64,000 nt of DNA, from the NCBI GenBank assembly GCA_003194525.1, contig NBIV01000227.1, positions 1 through 64,000 of the forward strand. Reading direction: 5' to 3'. This document shows positions 34,584-46,446 of the stretch, piece after piece. Source of the DNA: Gracilariopsis chorda (lineage: Eukaryota; Rhodophyta; Florideophyceae; Gracilariales; Gracilariaceae). The notes under the pieces were generated by a model that made no database searches, was not told where the DNA came from, and worked only from the letters and a program-made list of their open reading frames with translations. The position numbers were made by a program, and so were the translations under genes. Each line of letters starts with the position of its first letter. Positions within the stretch are counted from its first letter, which is position 1.

Positions 34584-35296
34584 TGTCGCAACGTACGCAA
34601 GTTATGAAAAAAAAGGGAAGAGAGAAAGGGAGGAAGAAGAAACAAGAAAGTAAAACAGCGAATGATGTCAGCCTTAGTCGACCAGTTTACTCTACAGCAG
34701 GCAAAACCAATCTACATATACCCTACGGCACACACTTCACCGTCGTCGCAGCAAGCGACAGTGGTGGTTGCACCATTACACTACACGTTATTCGTGTGTG
34801 CACGTGTACACGAAAAGCGCGCACAATCTACAGGGTTACAATTTCAAATAACTAAATCAATCTATGCAGCAAATCCATTGCCAGTCCCTTGATCTGGAAG
34901 CAGCTCTAAAAAATTAACAATTTCCATCCTGGCACTCCAAACCCGTAGCGCAGCCCACAAACGCACATTGTCCCAAATCTCCCTATACAGCTCCCATTCG
35001 CATCTTCGGCAGCACAACCGTCTACTGCGCGCACACTTGGACCAAACACATTGCTCCACTTGTTTATATCCGGAATCCAGTACCATACACTCCATAACAC
35101 TTGTACGTTATACAATGCATCTAGCAATTTGCAGTAGCCAATCACATTGCCGTTTCACGTTGGGTTTGAGCAGAAGCGCATATGCGCTTTTTTAGCGAGG
35201 GGGTCCAAAAGTGCCCATCGTCCCCTGAAGGTTTGGTTTTGGACCAAGCTGAGACCTTCTGGGGGGATTGGCCAGGCACTTGACCAGTTCTAGATC
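34584..35296 (-). repeat. Family-1 LTR, 5' LTR of element G
   Basis: About 710 bp. It begins beside the primer site at 34584 and passes at about 35297 straight into a family-2 LTR, so its TG end (minus strand) is lost. GCGCATATGCGC is at 35178-35189. Confidence 0.8.
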
Positions 35297-35960
35297 TCAA
35301 AAGAAAACTCTACACCACTAAGTGGGGACACCCAATACTCCCAATTATAATCAAACATAACACAGTAAGGGTTGCACACACTGATTACAGCTAATTACAA
35401 CCATACATAACATCATAACAACACATTGCAACAACGCACACCAAGTGAACCAAGCAGCCAACAATGTGCAACAAGTGAACCAGACATGCCAACAATGTGC
35501 CAGCATGTGACAGCACTGTGTAAACACTTACTTGCATCATCATCATTATGACAAAGCACAAATTCACATGCCACCGCATCCATGTGCATACCCTAGGTGT
35601 GTTGCGTGCATGGCACGTGCTTACTTGCACAACTGCACATATGCAACACCTGCATGTACCTGTAAACCAGATGTAGCCCCACATATTCCTAAGGACCATT
35701 CCCATTCACCTTATGCCAAGTGGCCGGTTCCGTGCCCATGGCCCATACCATGCACAAAACTTGTAACCAATGCATTGCATATGAGTATATGCAGCAGCCA
35801 ATCATATGCCCGTTACAAGTTGGGTTTCAGAACACACGCATATGCGCTTTTGCAAAGCAGCTCTCAAGAACAGCCCTCCGTTATATGAAACTTTGCTTCC
35901 AAGTGCTGCACCATGATGTCCCAGGACAGCCAAGCACTCGACCATGTGCTAATATCAACA
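35297..35960 (-). repeat. Family-2 LTR fragment, element H
   Basis: Matches about 25475-26138 of the E LTR and ends with ATATCAACA at 35960. The first 160 bp or so are missing at the junction with the G LTR. Confidence 0.82.
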
Positions 35961-36180
35961 ACTGGTGCATACGTCTCTAAGTAGTCCTCACCCTAAGTCA
36001 GGTGGTTGCCTCCAGCCACTATTCGAGCTCGAAATCGGTCAACGGAGTCGTCTGCATCACGTTTCACCTTCAGTATGACATGCGTTGGTAGGGGCTGGGA
36101 CTTTGGTCAGTCATCCACAACCCATGTAGCCTTGTCTTCTAAAGATGTCAACTCGGCATCAATAGGATGCAGACATTTCT
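35961..36180 (-). pseudogene. Family-2 reverse transcriptase fragment, element H
   Basis: The minus strand encodes a piece like RFRARIVAGGNHLT and ETYAPV, the conserved start of copia reverse transcriptase. It follows directly on the LTR end, so polypurine region, RNase H and most of the reverse transcriptase were deleted. It is the only reverse transcriptase sequence of family 2 in the window. Confidence 0.7.
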
Positions 36181-37239
36181 AAACTCTTGTTTGTATACTT
36201 GCCGGCATTGCCGTGTCATCGTGAACTTGCTTGTCAGGGGTTGCCCGTGAGACGGGATATTTTCCTCCAGGGGTGATCCAGGATGCAACGTGCCGGCTTT
36301 GCTCGGAGGATGTGGCGCAGATTGCGGAAAAGTATCCCTCAAGAGGGTGTCTTCGTGGAAAGGTTGTCGCCTACCGCGGTAATTGGGTCGTACTGCTAGT
36401 TTGCAGGGGTCCTCTGTCCCATGTTGGCAGTAGTCCGGTCGAAATGTGAGCTTGCAGGCATCTTGCCGCTTTGGCGGAGTTGCGGAGGTCATTTCCTGGT
36501 GGGGCTTTCCGCCTCGCGCGATGATTGGTGCGGTGCGCACAATCTCCGTGCGATCACGTGACTCCCATGACATGCGGTTCTGAACCGCCTCCTTGCACTC
36601 CGCCTCCATTGGCATGCGCTTTACACTGTTCGGCTACGCCGTGCACTGCTGTGTTGGCACCCTGTATCTGGCGGTTACTTCCAGTCCTCCGGTGTGTTGC
36701 ATCAAAATCCCTGATGCGGCGTGTACAGCTGGTGCCGTGGACACCCTGTCCTGGGACTCTGCCTCTAATTGAGGTGTGATGTCTTCCTCAAGATTTGCAT
36801 CATCCGGGACGACCGGTTTAACCCTGGTGACGAAGCCAGATTTTTCCGAGACGCTCGGTATACTAGCGCGATTGCGCGGAGACTTCAGCACGTCGATGTC
36901 CGAAGTTCGGACAACATTCCCGTTATGAACGGTTCTCAAGTCCGGTGCTATAGGGCCAGGGACTTGAGTTGCAAGAGGTGCATTCCTGCCTCCCTCCCTC
37001 AAGAGGGTCTCTTCACTTTCCAGCGTTGCTGGTTTTCCAACGCGTGCGTTGCCCGCTACCAGTGGTGCAGATGGTGCTGAGGAATCTGTCTTGGCGGGAA
37101 ACTACGGCGACAACGGTTCTGCGACTACACCCTGGTGAGAGGTGTGCGAAACGATACCGCTATCCTGATACAGGGAATTGCCCTGGTTCAGCTGTACAGA
37201 CTGCGATTTCGGTCCACTCTCCTGTATCATACTGTGTAA
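36181..37239. other. No recognisable gene; possible 3' end of the gypsy element
   Basis: About 1 kb between the H fragment and the recognisable gypsy integrase tail. Open frames here are short and match no family I know. By position it could be the 3' untranslated region or LTR of the gypsy element, but I found no matching copy on the other side (42.9-43.6 kb). Confidence 0.4.
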
Positions 37240-40200
37240 CTATGTCGGTCCGGAACCCTGGTTGGGGGTTTGCGAGGCTTCATCGAACTTCCGTGGTCCA
37301 CGGCTCAATTCCCGTTGCAACGGTAATAAATTTCCATCGTACCGATGGGTTTCTGGCGTTGCTGAGTCCGTACAGAGGGGTTTCCCCGTTTCCAGGACAA
37401 CCTTAGACGAGGGAAGAGGGGTAGGTACAACATGATCGCGGGAAATCCGCTGGTATGCCTTGCCAATTTCTACCACGACCGTGTCGTTGTTTACGGACAC
37501 CACTTTAAATTGTCCATCCGACACAGGCGAAAGCTTATGACGCTTCTCCCGTTCCGGGTTATAATATTCCTTACGTACAAAGACGTAGGTATTAACCCGT
37601 ATGCGGGGAGCATTATCTCGTAAACGAGCTTCGAAATCCGGCTTGTACGCGGCTTATGCGTGTTCCAAAGGCTTCCGCGCTGCAGGGACCATATTAGTAA
37701 GCCATTGCTTCCATTTCTGGCAGTAGCGACCCACAGATGGGAAATTGTCCAAGGTGGCTTGGGACTCTAACGTCAGAGGCAGGAGTGAACGAGATAGAAC
37801 CAATTCGAACGGTGACACTCCGGTAGTCCGGTGAACTTGCGAATTTTATACAAATGTTAAAGCATCTGCATACAAGTCCCAAGTTTTGGGGTGATCAGCA
37901 ACGTAGGAACAGAGAGAGGCCAACAAAGTCTGGTTGAACCGTTCGAATTGCCCATTACACTGGGGACTATAGGTAGTCGTGAACAAGTTCTTCACGTCCA
38001 GGATGCGACAAACATCCTAGAAGAACTTGGACGCAAACTGCCGTTCGTTATCGGAGAGCACCTCTACAGGAGCACAGTAGACAAAAATCTAGTGCGTTAC
38101 CAGAGCCTGTGCCACCGTGAAAGCGGTTATCCTCCGAAGAGGGACAGTCTGAACAAGCTTTGAAAAGCGATGGGTCATCACAAGTAAGAACTTGTTGCCT
38201 CTCTTTGTAATGAGGAGAGGTCCGAAAATATCGATTGCAATAAACTCGTGTGGCGCCCGAGCAGGGAATAATTTCATATTCTTCGCGTTCCCGCGGAGAT
38301 TCTCCCGGTTCTTCCACCATTCGGTACAAGAAAGCACAGTTGCGTAGCAATCAACCGCCATGGCGGTCCAGTACAAAGCCCTTCGCAGGGTGAGGTAGAG
38401 CTTCCTCCCACCTACGTGGCCATCGAGCTTCGCATAGGGCGATGTAACACCCGCGACTGCAGGGAATGAGGTACCACAATCTGTGGACGAGCTTCGACCA
38501 ACCGAAAGAGGTAGCCTTTATCGTTTACCTCGAGAGGGAGGTCTTCACCACCGTTTAAACGGGCACGAATCCTCATACAGAAGGGGTCACCGAATTGTTC
38601 TCGGATCAGTTCCTCCGGTGAGACTGGTACAAAACGTCCCGGTAAGGTGTTCTCAGGGGTCTGGCGGGATGCGAGTAAGTTGTGAAAGTCAGCATCTTCA
38701 TTGCAGTTTTCTGGCCATTCCTCGAACTTCCACTCCGGGACATCCGGTTCTTCAGCCATGAAGCATGGAATGTCGTCATCCTCCGTTGGGAGTGCTTCCC
38801 CATTTGTGGGTAAACGCGACAAAGAGTCGGCCTGGGTGTTGAGCGCACGCTTTTTATATATGAATTGGAAGTCATATTTCACATGGCGGAGTCTCCCACG
38901 CATAAGGCGGCCCGGGGGATCGAATATGTTCATTAACCACCTCAACGAGGAATGATCCATGTATACGGTAAAATGAACTCTCATAAATAGGAGCGTAGGG
39001 TGGAAAGCGCCCAAACGACGGCGAGACACTCTTTCTGTGACACGGAGTAATTCCACTCGTGGACATAAAGCGAGCGTGAGCAATACCCAATTGGCCTTCG
39101 GTCCCCCTCTGTGGTGGTTTTGGAAAGAGCAAAACCAACTTGGTAATCGCTCGAGTCCGTGTAAACGGAGTAAGGGAGTCCCAGTTTAGGTAAAGATAAG
39201 ATAGGTGCTGACGTGACAGCCTCCTTTAAGAAGTTAAACGTTTCCGATTGCTCGGGCGTGAATGGCCCCAATTGTGGGGGATTTCCTTTGCGTAACAACG
39301 CGTTCAAAGATGCCGCGATATCCGAAAAGTTCGGGATAAACCGTCGGTAGACTTTGACGAGCCCTAAGAAGGAGCTGAGTTCTGTTTGAGTGCGGGTTCC
39401 TTAGCCTCAACAAAGTACTTGACTCGAGCCTTCTCGATCATTAACGCTCCTGGACGGATGATATGTCCCAGATACTTGACTGTATCGGTGACGAACTCGC
39501 ACTTCCTCAGCTTGAGGGTAATTATCGCATCGCGGAGTACGGTAGGAACGTTGCTGAGATGGGTGAGATGGTCGTCCAAATTATTGGAGAAGATGATAAT
39601 ATCATCCATGTAGACCACGGAGCACCGCCACTTGAAGCGGTTCAATAGAATATCTATTGCACGCTGAAAGATAGGGGGAGCGTTGGTCAAATCAAATGGC
39701 ATCCGCTTGAAGCGGTATAATCCTGCGTGGCAGGTGAACGCGGTATTTTCGTGATCCTCCTGTATAACCCCAATTGGCGTCCAAAGCCATGAACGTGGTA
39801 GCGTGTCCAAGGGAGTCAATGCACTCGTCCATACGAGGGATGGGATATGTTACCCTAACAGTCAAGGCATTGAGCCGGCGATAGTGGACACAGAACCTCC
39901 AGGTTCCGTTGGTCTTTAAAGCCAGTACAACTGGGGATGTCCAAGGTGATTGAGCGGGCTCTATCACACCTGCGCGGAGCATTTTGTCCACTTGGGACTG
40001 CTCCTCTTCCCGAGCGTTCGGTCCTGCCCTTTAAGGAGGTTGTGCCATCGGACGTGCACCCGGTAACAAATCTATCCGGTGTTCCGTAGCATTAATCTCG
40101 CTGAGCGAGCCATCCCAAATCGTGGTAAATTCCCGTAGCATTCCACGGAGTTTGTCGCGGTGTGACTCTGGTACAAGGCCGAAGTCTATATCTTCGAGTG

Positions 40201-42898
40201 CCTTTATGGGGTCCACTCAGTCAGAACGCGCTGTAATATTGTCCTGTGATACAGGTGTGGGCGTCGGTTCCGAGTTATTCGGGGTGTTCAACGTTAAAGC
40301 AACGGTTTCCTTCCCCTCCTTGGACGATAGTTCGTCAGTGGTGGGGGTGGCTTCCTCAGAAGAGGCGGAGATTCGGAGAACATCAGCGGTCGTCATCTTC
40401 GTCGGAAGCATCCCAAAGGGGTGTGAAGTGACGTTTCCAACTACTTGGTTCTTTACAAGATACTGGGGGGTTGGCAAAGACTGTCAACGAGTATCCAGAA
40501 AGGAGCCTCCGGGGTAACGTGAACAAATCCGTTCGCCACCGCGAGCTGGTATTTCTCGTATAACGAGGACAGAGGTTGAATAACCCGAAGACCGTGTTGA
40601 CGGCAATTGACTTGCACCCATACTTAGGACTAGGGCAGTATAGGAATCGAGGCTGTGACTCGAAGTTTGATGGACTGGCGAGACGCGGGCCGTGGTTCCT
40701 GCGCAGCAGGTAGTGGGACTTGGTTCTGTGGAGCACGATTCAGCGGGCGGCGGACGATTGGGACTGACGATCCGTCGTTGAGTTCCACACGTCTAAGGCG
40801 GGGACTGATTGCGTCGACAAATCTGTCGCAGTAATCACATCCAAGTAGGACTGGAGTGGCCAATGGCCAACAAACAATAAAGTCGAGCTTCACCGCGGAG
40901 GTGCCCTACCGCACGACTAATTCGACGGTACCCACCGTTTTTAACTGATGATGGTTCGCATCTGCGACGTCGGGAACCGTTTCGGAACAGATACGAGACC
41001 GCACCTGCGGGGGTAGCAATGATTCCACGATGAAGTTGGGGCCTGCACCTGTTCCCAGGACTGTTAGAAATCTCACCATAAAATGGGTGTCGGGGGCAAG
41101 GTCGGCATAAACCTTGTAGTTGCGCTTGGCCATAACCAAGAATCTATCCGAGATCCGGGGGTTTTTACTCCGTATCCACGGGCGACGCAGCACAGAAAGG
41201 TGTGCAGATTCCGCGTCTGTGGTGTATTTCCTTGAAAGGATTTTCACAGGGGAGCGAGGCGGCGACGCCTCGGGCGTCAACAGCCTCATCTCTCAGGACG
41301 CCTCTCCTAAAGGGGAGACTCTCTCAGTTAGTTTTCCTGGGAGGTTCCCGCCATAGGCGGCGTTCCTGGATCCTCGACCACGAGAGCTTCGTTCCGGGGG
41401 CCGGGATTCTTATCCGCATGAGTGGTGGTTGCATTGGACGTTTGCGCGATTTAACGATTCGGGTTAATTGAAGCTAGCCACACACGCGGGATATATGGCA
41501 AGGCATGCGAGAAGTCCGTTTCAGCAAGGGGGTAGGAAGCCGTCGGAACGGAACATTTCTCCTCTGTAGTGAGGGCCTCGTAATTTGCCATCACCTTGGC
41601 TATATCCTTCAGTGAGCAAAGACACTGAGGGGATGTATGGCCATGGTTGTTGCAAAGGTGGGAAATCAGAGCCAACACGGCGACGCGCCAGTTAGTATCC
41701 CGAGCATCGGATAAGCGAGCCATAGGGCGGGTGTTGTTCCATCCAGTCCTTTGATACCGGGATTGACCGTTCATAAACGGGACTCGACGCGGCTGAACGC
41801 GATTGTTCCCCACCTACAATATGGCGTTGTCTTGCGCCGTTCGAAAGTGCTCTCCGTCGTTGACGCTACGTCCGTGGTTGGTATAGACACACCATGTACC
41901 TGTGCTAAATGCACGGTGTCGTATCGCTGTTGGGGGGTTCTATCCGCTAAAAGCGAGGGCGATTAGGAATCACTACCCAGCAAGAACGCTTTGGCGGGCT
42001 TAGACCGATGATTCGGAGTTCTTGCACGAAGTGCTTCCCCTTTCGCTCGAGCATGTTGAACGAGCTCGAAGTAGGTGATTGTCCGCTTGTTCTCGCGGTA
42101 ACGAGTGACAAGACTCCGGATTGCCGGGTCAAGGCCATCCATGGACATGGTACAACGTTCCCCTGCGGGGTATACATTCCCACAACGGTGGAAGACCTTG
42201 TTAAGGCGCACCAAGTAATCGGTTTCAGTCTCGCCTGAGCACTGACGAGTATCTCGCAAAGCGAAGATTGCCCCCTGAATGGCGGTATTGGTGGCATAGG
42301 AGTGCAATAAATATTGCACAGCCTCTCGCCAGCAGGTTACTCCTCCCTCTGAGGCACGAGATGATCCTCTGACAGAATTGTACTGGTCCTCTGCCACTCC
42401 CCGTAAGAAATACGGTAATGCCAAATAGGCTGGTCCCTCATTCATTCCGAGGATATTGGCTTCAGCCACAAAGCGGGAAAGAAAGTCCAAGACCATAATT
42501 GGGTCTTGTCCAGTAATATACTGGTTACACAGTGAGAGCTGCATACGTTTTATGCACTCTTTCACTTTCCCCATGCCACGGGGTGTACGTCCTAAAGAGG
42601 AATATTCGAGCCAGTAGTACCGGTATAACAATAGTTTCCGAGAAAATGGGTTTGTTGTTTCTGATTCCCTGAGCCCCTGGTGTCTTCTCCCCTTGCTGCG
42701 TGTGCGAATCCCACCTTGGGTGCCGCTTAAAGCGGAAAAAACGGCCTGGTTTCTCGCCTTCCGAATCGGGGTCCGAGGAACTAGAACCATCTGGCCCGTT
42801 TTGGGATGAATCCGATGATGTCGCAGAATCAGGATCCGAGTGATCTCGTTAGAGTTTCCGCTTATAGCGGCGCTTCTTTCTTCCAGCATGCTGTTCAT
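37240..42898 (-). pseudogene. Ty3/gypsy retrotransposon gag-pol, heavily decayed
   Basis: Minus strand in the order gag, protease, reverse transcriptase, RNase H, integrase, which is the Ty3/gypsy order. Gag reads 42898-41963 with the gag core (FLSRFVAEAN...). A knuckle-like segment (CNNHGHTSPQC) is near 41.65 kb. The protease is near 41.05 kb, but the catalytic DTG reads GTG. Reverse transcriptase has RRLNALT and YMDDIIIFS (about 39.6 kb). RNase H has YTDSSD (about 39.15 kb) and the integrase FIAIDIFGP (about 38.25 kb). The integrase C-terminal domain ends near 37.24 kb. Frames change at least seven times. No LTR pair was found. Confidence 0.88.
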
Positions 42899-43611
42899 GG
42901 TGTGACGTGAGTGTAAAAGTAATAAATAAAACTAACTGAAATAATCCAATTTGGTAGTTCATATCCACTATTTTGGTCAACTGCTAATTGACTCTCCCGT
43001 GTTACACGGGTCTAATCCACTATTAGTGGTCGTAGTACATTCAATGACTACATTTACGAAAAATTCCATTCAGGAAGTAAAGTACCAAGAATCTTTTGTT
43101 GAGCGCATTGTCCTTAAAAAAGAGTACTGCGTTTGCTTCTAAGTTTGTTGACGGAGTGAGAAATCTTGAACGCAACTCCATGGTCTTTGTAGTGCAAAAA
43201 TTGCCATGCAACTTTGATTCAAGTATAGCTATTTGAAAGCTAGAGAGATTAGTGTAATAATCTTGTATAACAGCTGTAAGTGGCCAAGATTTGGCAGGGA
43301 CGTCTCCAAGTCTCTCAAGTGACATTGTGCTCATTTTTGGAAAGCACCATTCTTTTTACTCGTTGCCGGACAATGCTGGCTTTTTGCAAATTTTTGTGGA
43401 CAAAATATCATCTGATTATAACCGCCGTAGATTTGCACGTTCTAGGCCATTCACTTAGAGACAGCCGCCAATAGAAAGCTGAGATCTTTAGCTTTGCAGC
43501 ATGTATTAATCTCTCATCGGACCTAATATGGCATTTTAACTAATTGAATTGGAACGGCACACATATTTTACATTATTATTATAACAAAAGGGTGAGAAGG
43601 GCCTTCGGCTT
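42899..43611. other. AT-rich stretch with no gene seen
   Basis: About 700 bp upstream of the gypsy gag start. It is more AT-rich than its surroundings and holds only short ORFs. It may include the 5' leader or LTR of the gypsy element, but no primer site or matching LTR is evident. Confidence 0.5.
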
Positions 43612-43871
43612 TACCACTCTTTCCTGCATTTGTAACGTCTGCATCTTGCCTGCAGGAAAGAGTGGTAGGGCGGCCGTAACATTCTTTCCTGCAGTTGTGA
43701 CGTTTCCATCCTGCCTGCAAGAAAGAGTGGTAGCGCCGCCCTAGCACATTTTCCCGCAGTTGTGATGTCTGCATCTTGCCTGCAGGAAAGAGTGGTAGGG
43801 CCGTCCTACCATTCTTTTCTGCAGTTGTGACGTCTGCATCTTGCCTGCAGGAAAGAGTGATAGGGCCGGAC
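43612..43871. repeat. Four tandem 65-bp palindromic units
   Basis: Units start at 43612, 43677, 43742 and 43807, exactly 65 bp apart. Each is a 56-bp inverted repeat (TACCACTCTTTCCTGCA paired with its complement in unit one, 17-bp arms) around a 22-base centre, followed by a 9-bp GC-rich linker such as GGGCGGCCG. Later units carry mismatches mainly in the left arm. No protein is encoded. Confidence 0.9.
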
Positions 43872-43893
43872 CTTGAGGGGTGATAAACATGAG

Positions 43894-43927
43894 AATCAAA
43901 GGTTTTGGTTGTCCAAAACGTTTGATT
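43894..43927. repeat. Inverted repeat with 15-bp arms and 4-base loop
   Basis: AATCAAAGGTTTTGG and its near-perfect complement (14 of 15 pairs) flank TTGT. It would form a strong hairpin in DNA or RNA. It lies 22 bp after the palindromic array. Confidence 0.8.
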
Positions 43928-43972
43928 ATCATTGGTGCAAAGAGTGCAAAAGGCTCAAAAAATGACCATGAA

Positions 43973-44022
43973 GCACGATTTTGGGTGCTGGCGCAGTTTG
44001 CGCCAAAATAACGAAATCGTGC
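43973..44022. repeat. Nested inverted repeat
   Basis: GCACGATTT and AAATCGTGC (9-bp perfect arms) enclose an inner hairpin TGGCGCA-GTT-TGCGCCA (7-bp perfect stem). A third foldback within 430 bp is unlikely to be chance, but its role is unknown. Confidence 0.75.
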
Positions 44023-44806
44023 ATTTTACATATTTTTTAAGGGGTGCGAAGGTCGTTGTCGCACAAATCCTTAGTTAGGTTAGACGAAAGTAGGTACCTG
44101 TACTGAATTCTCTACAGGATGGCTCTATAAAAAGTATTTCGCTATTTAAATTACCGCTGACTGTGCCAAATTTAGCCTTTGAGAATTGTACTCTGGCCGT
44201 CACAATTGGTCACAATTTGATACGTGACCAAAATGCGTTTTCATCCCGACGAACGACCCATTATCCGGCATGCGAACTTCATGATTTGGGATACGCCTGC
44301 GAAGCGTCTAATACCTCAACAACTCTATATTGCATCATGAACAGGAACTCCGTATTTGATGAAGAATATCTCAGGAATGTGCGTCCTTATATGTTCTTCG
44401 AGTTCAGTAAGCGATATGGCACAGGTGAACATATCCTGATCAACGAAAGTAGTCGAACATACTGCTTCACACGCCGACAATCTTCACTCATCGATGACGA
44501 TTTGCTTGCGAAATTTGACGCGCAATATTCTGGTTCGGAATGAGAAAATAGTTGCAGTGGTGCATATCACGCCACTTAAGACTGACTTTCGGCACGTATT
44601 CTCAGAGCGTTCTTCAGACTTCTCGCTCCTTGACGATGGCTTTCACCGTTCGTAAACAAATCCAGCAGAGTGGTCGCAGACGAACTTTCTTGTTCACGAG
44701 AACTGCGAGATTGACTTGCGCAAGTTAGTATGTTTAAAGAATTGAGAATACAGGCGGTCTAAACCACAAACATATAAGAACATTAAATAGATCGCTGTAT
44801 CGAGCA
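44023..44806. other. Spacer upstream of the RAE1 3' end; weak ORF only
   Basis: The longest open stretch (44163-44543, plus) begins with GTG; its first ATG is at 44337, leaving 68 residues. I recognise no domain. It could be a short gene or chance. Confidence 0.4.
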
Positions 44807-45895
44807 TCAGCGTCTGTTACCACCAACGCCTAGTTTGTTCGAGTTTCTTTTCCCTTTAACCTCCGCAAGCTGCACGCTATGCAGGAGAATATATTTGCGA
44901 TCTGTGCCCGGATTGTGATGAGCAGCGCCCTTACTCCAGTCATATCCAACAGCGTAGGCAAATATATTACCGTCGGTGCTGAACGCAGTTGCAGTAATAG
45001 GTTGATTCATTCTCTGGAATTGCTTGAGGCGATGTTTGTTGTCCTTATCCCAAAAGTTGAAACCTCCATCTCCCCCAGCCGTGGCAAAGGTACCATGCTG
45101 CTCGTGGAAGGATATGGAATTGACCGGGTAGATAACATTGTTGTCTGGATCTCGATGACACTTGAATGCAAAATCAAGGTTCTTGCGATCCTTCTCGTGC
45201 ACGTGATCTATACTGACGCGGCCTTCTATAGATCCTACAGCATATCCACTCTGGTCAGGAAAAGTTGCCAGACAGCGCAATTGATACTTTAGCTGAGCCA
45301 ATTTTTCATGGAATACAACGGCAGGCTTTCGAATGTCGTATACACGAAGCTTTCTGTCGGCTGTACCAACGACGAGGAGCGGTGCCCTTGCATCCATGCA
45401 ATATACCTTGTCTGAGAGCGGGACAGAACCCATGGGAGTGCCAGTCGGGGAGCGTATATCCCAGTACTTGATCGTCTTGTCCCATGATCCAGTTACGAGA
45501 CAGGGAGAACCGTTACCCATGTCCTTGCAGTAGAAAATATGGCGAATGGGAGCGTCATGGGCAGCCACTGTTGTAGTCTTGTTAGCGCTGATTTGCCACA
45601 TCTGGGCGATCTTATCGGCGCCGGCGGAGAAGATGGATTGTCCGTCCGAGGCCCACGATACATCGAGTACAGGCCCTTGGTGCTTGGTCATTCCGACGGG
45701 GTTCGATTGTCCGTTTGATTGTACCTCCCAGCATCGCACTTGGTTGTCCCATGAAGCGGACACTAGGAAGGACTTTGGAGCAAGCGCTTGTGGAGAAAAG
45801 GCGAGTGATTGAACTGTATCATCTGGAGGCTGGTTGAGCAAGACATCGTTGTTGGGATTGTGTGGGGGGGAAACGGGTCCTGCCGTGAAGGCCAT
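44807..45895 (-). CDS. RAE1: mRNA export factor RAE1/GLE2, WD-repeat protein
   Basis: A 362-residue protein that matches the RAE1/GLE2 family over its full length. It begins with an ATG and the family's typical N-terminal run (DVLLNQPPDDTVQSLAFSP). Successive WD blades are visible, for example SASWDNQVRCWEV, SAGADKIAQMW, TGSWDKTIKYWD, VGTADRKLRVYD and AGGDGGFNFWD, making a seven-bladed propeller. The C-terminus has the conserved YAVGYDWSKGA and a basic tail. RAE1 binds the GLEBS motif of NUP98 at the nuclear pore and works in mRNA export and mitosis. The gene has no intron. It is divergent from the ACBP gene, with about 550 bp between the two starts. Confidence 0.96.
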   Translation of the reverse strand: MAFTAGPVSPPHNPNNDVLLNQPPDDTVQSLAFSPQALAPKSFLVSASWDNQVRCWEVQSNGQSNPVGMTKHQGPVLDVSWASDGQSIFSAGADKIAQMWQISANKTTTVAAHDAPIRHIFYCKDMGNGSPCLVTGSWDKTIKYWDIRSPTGTPMGSVPLSDKVYCMDARAPLLVVGTADRKLRVYDIRKPAVVFHEKLAQLKYQLRCLATFPDQSGYAVGSIEGRVSIDHVHEKDRKNLDFAFKCHRDPDNNVIYPVNSISFHEQHGTFATAGGDGGFNFWDKDNKHRLKQFQRMNQPITATAFSTDGNIFAYAVGYDWSKGAAHHNPGTDRKYILLHSVQLAEVKGKRNSNKLGVGGNRR

Positions 45896-46446
45896 GGTTT
45901 GTTTGGGGAAGTCGGGCAGTTGTGAAGCAACGGATGGAGTTGGAACGAAGAAACAGGACTCAAGTTATATAGGGAAGGTCTCACTTGTACCCTTGGTAGC
46001 GAATGGAGACGTTTGAGAAGGCGCGGTGTGCTTGAAGGAAAGGCGTCGTATGATCGTTTCGTTACCCGCACGAGTTCGATGCGCTTCGGATCAAAGCGTA
46101 TTGAAGTGGCGAGCTTTAAATGAGCGAAAATGAGCGAAAATGGTTACACAATTTTGGAGGAGCTGATTGGTCACAATCCACTTGTCAAACGCGAGTTGGG
46201 CTTCGTTCTGCGCTGCTTCGGAGCTACGCTCCTTCGACTGGTGTGCGCCAACAACCCGTCATCGGTTCCACTTGTCCAAGTCAGCATAACATGCCGTTTC
46301 TACCTAATACCAACGGTACCGCTGGTACGCACAGATTTATAGCAGACAAGGTCTGATCTGAACTCGCTGTGCGTTTGCCTGGCGTTCCTGTCCTCCTCGA
46401 AGCGAGCTCGTATTCCTCTCAACAAGATCACTTGCTAAACAATAAA
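45896..46446. promoter_or_regulatory. Divergent promoter region, RAE1 and ACBP
   Basis: About 550 bp between two divergent starts. A short direct repeat GAGCGAAAATGAGCGAAAAT lies near 46119-46140. No clear TATA box is seen for either gene. Confidence 0.5.

Noticed and set aside
36148-36615. 155-codon minus frame before the gypsy element
   Set aside because: No gag, pol or host domain; it spans the join with the H fragment, so it cannot be one old gene.
43612-43871. CRISPR-like reading of the regular 65-bp repeat
   Set aside because: Eukaryotic context, no unique spacers and no cas genes; the linkers are near-identical GC runs.
44163-44543. 126-codon open frame, plus strand
   Set aside because: It begins with GTG and has its first ATG at codon 59; no domain is recognised. 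Kept only as a weak note in the spacer entry.
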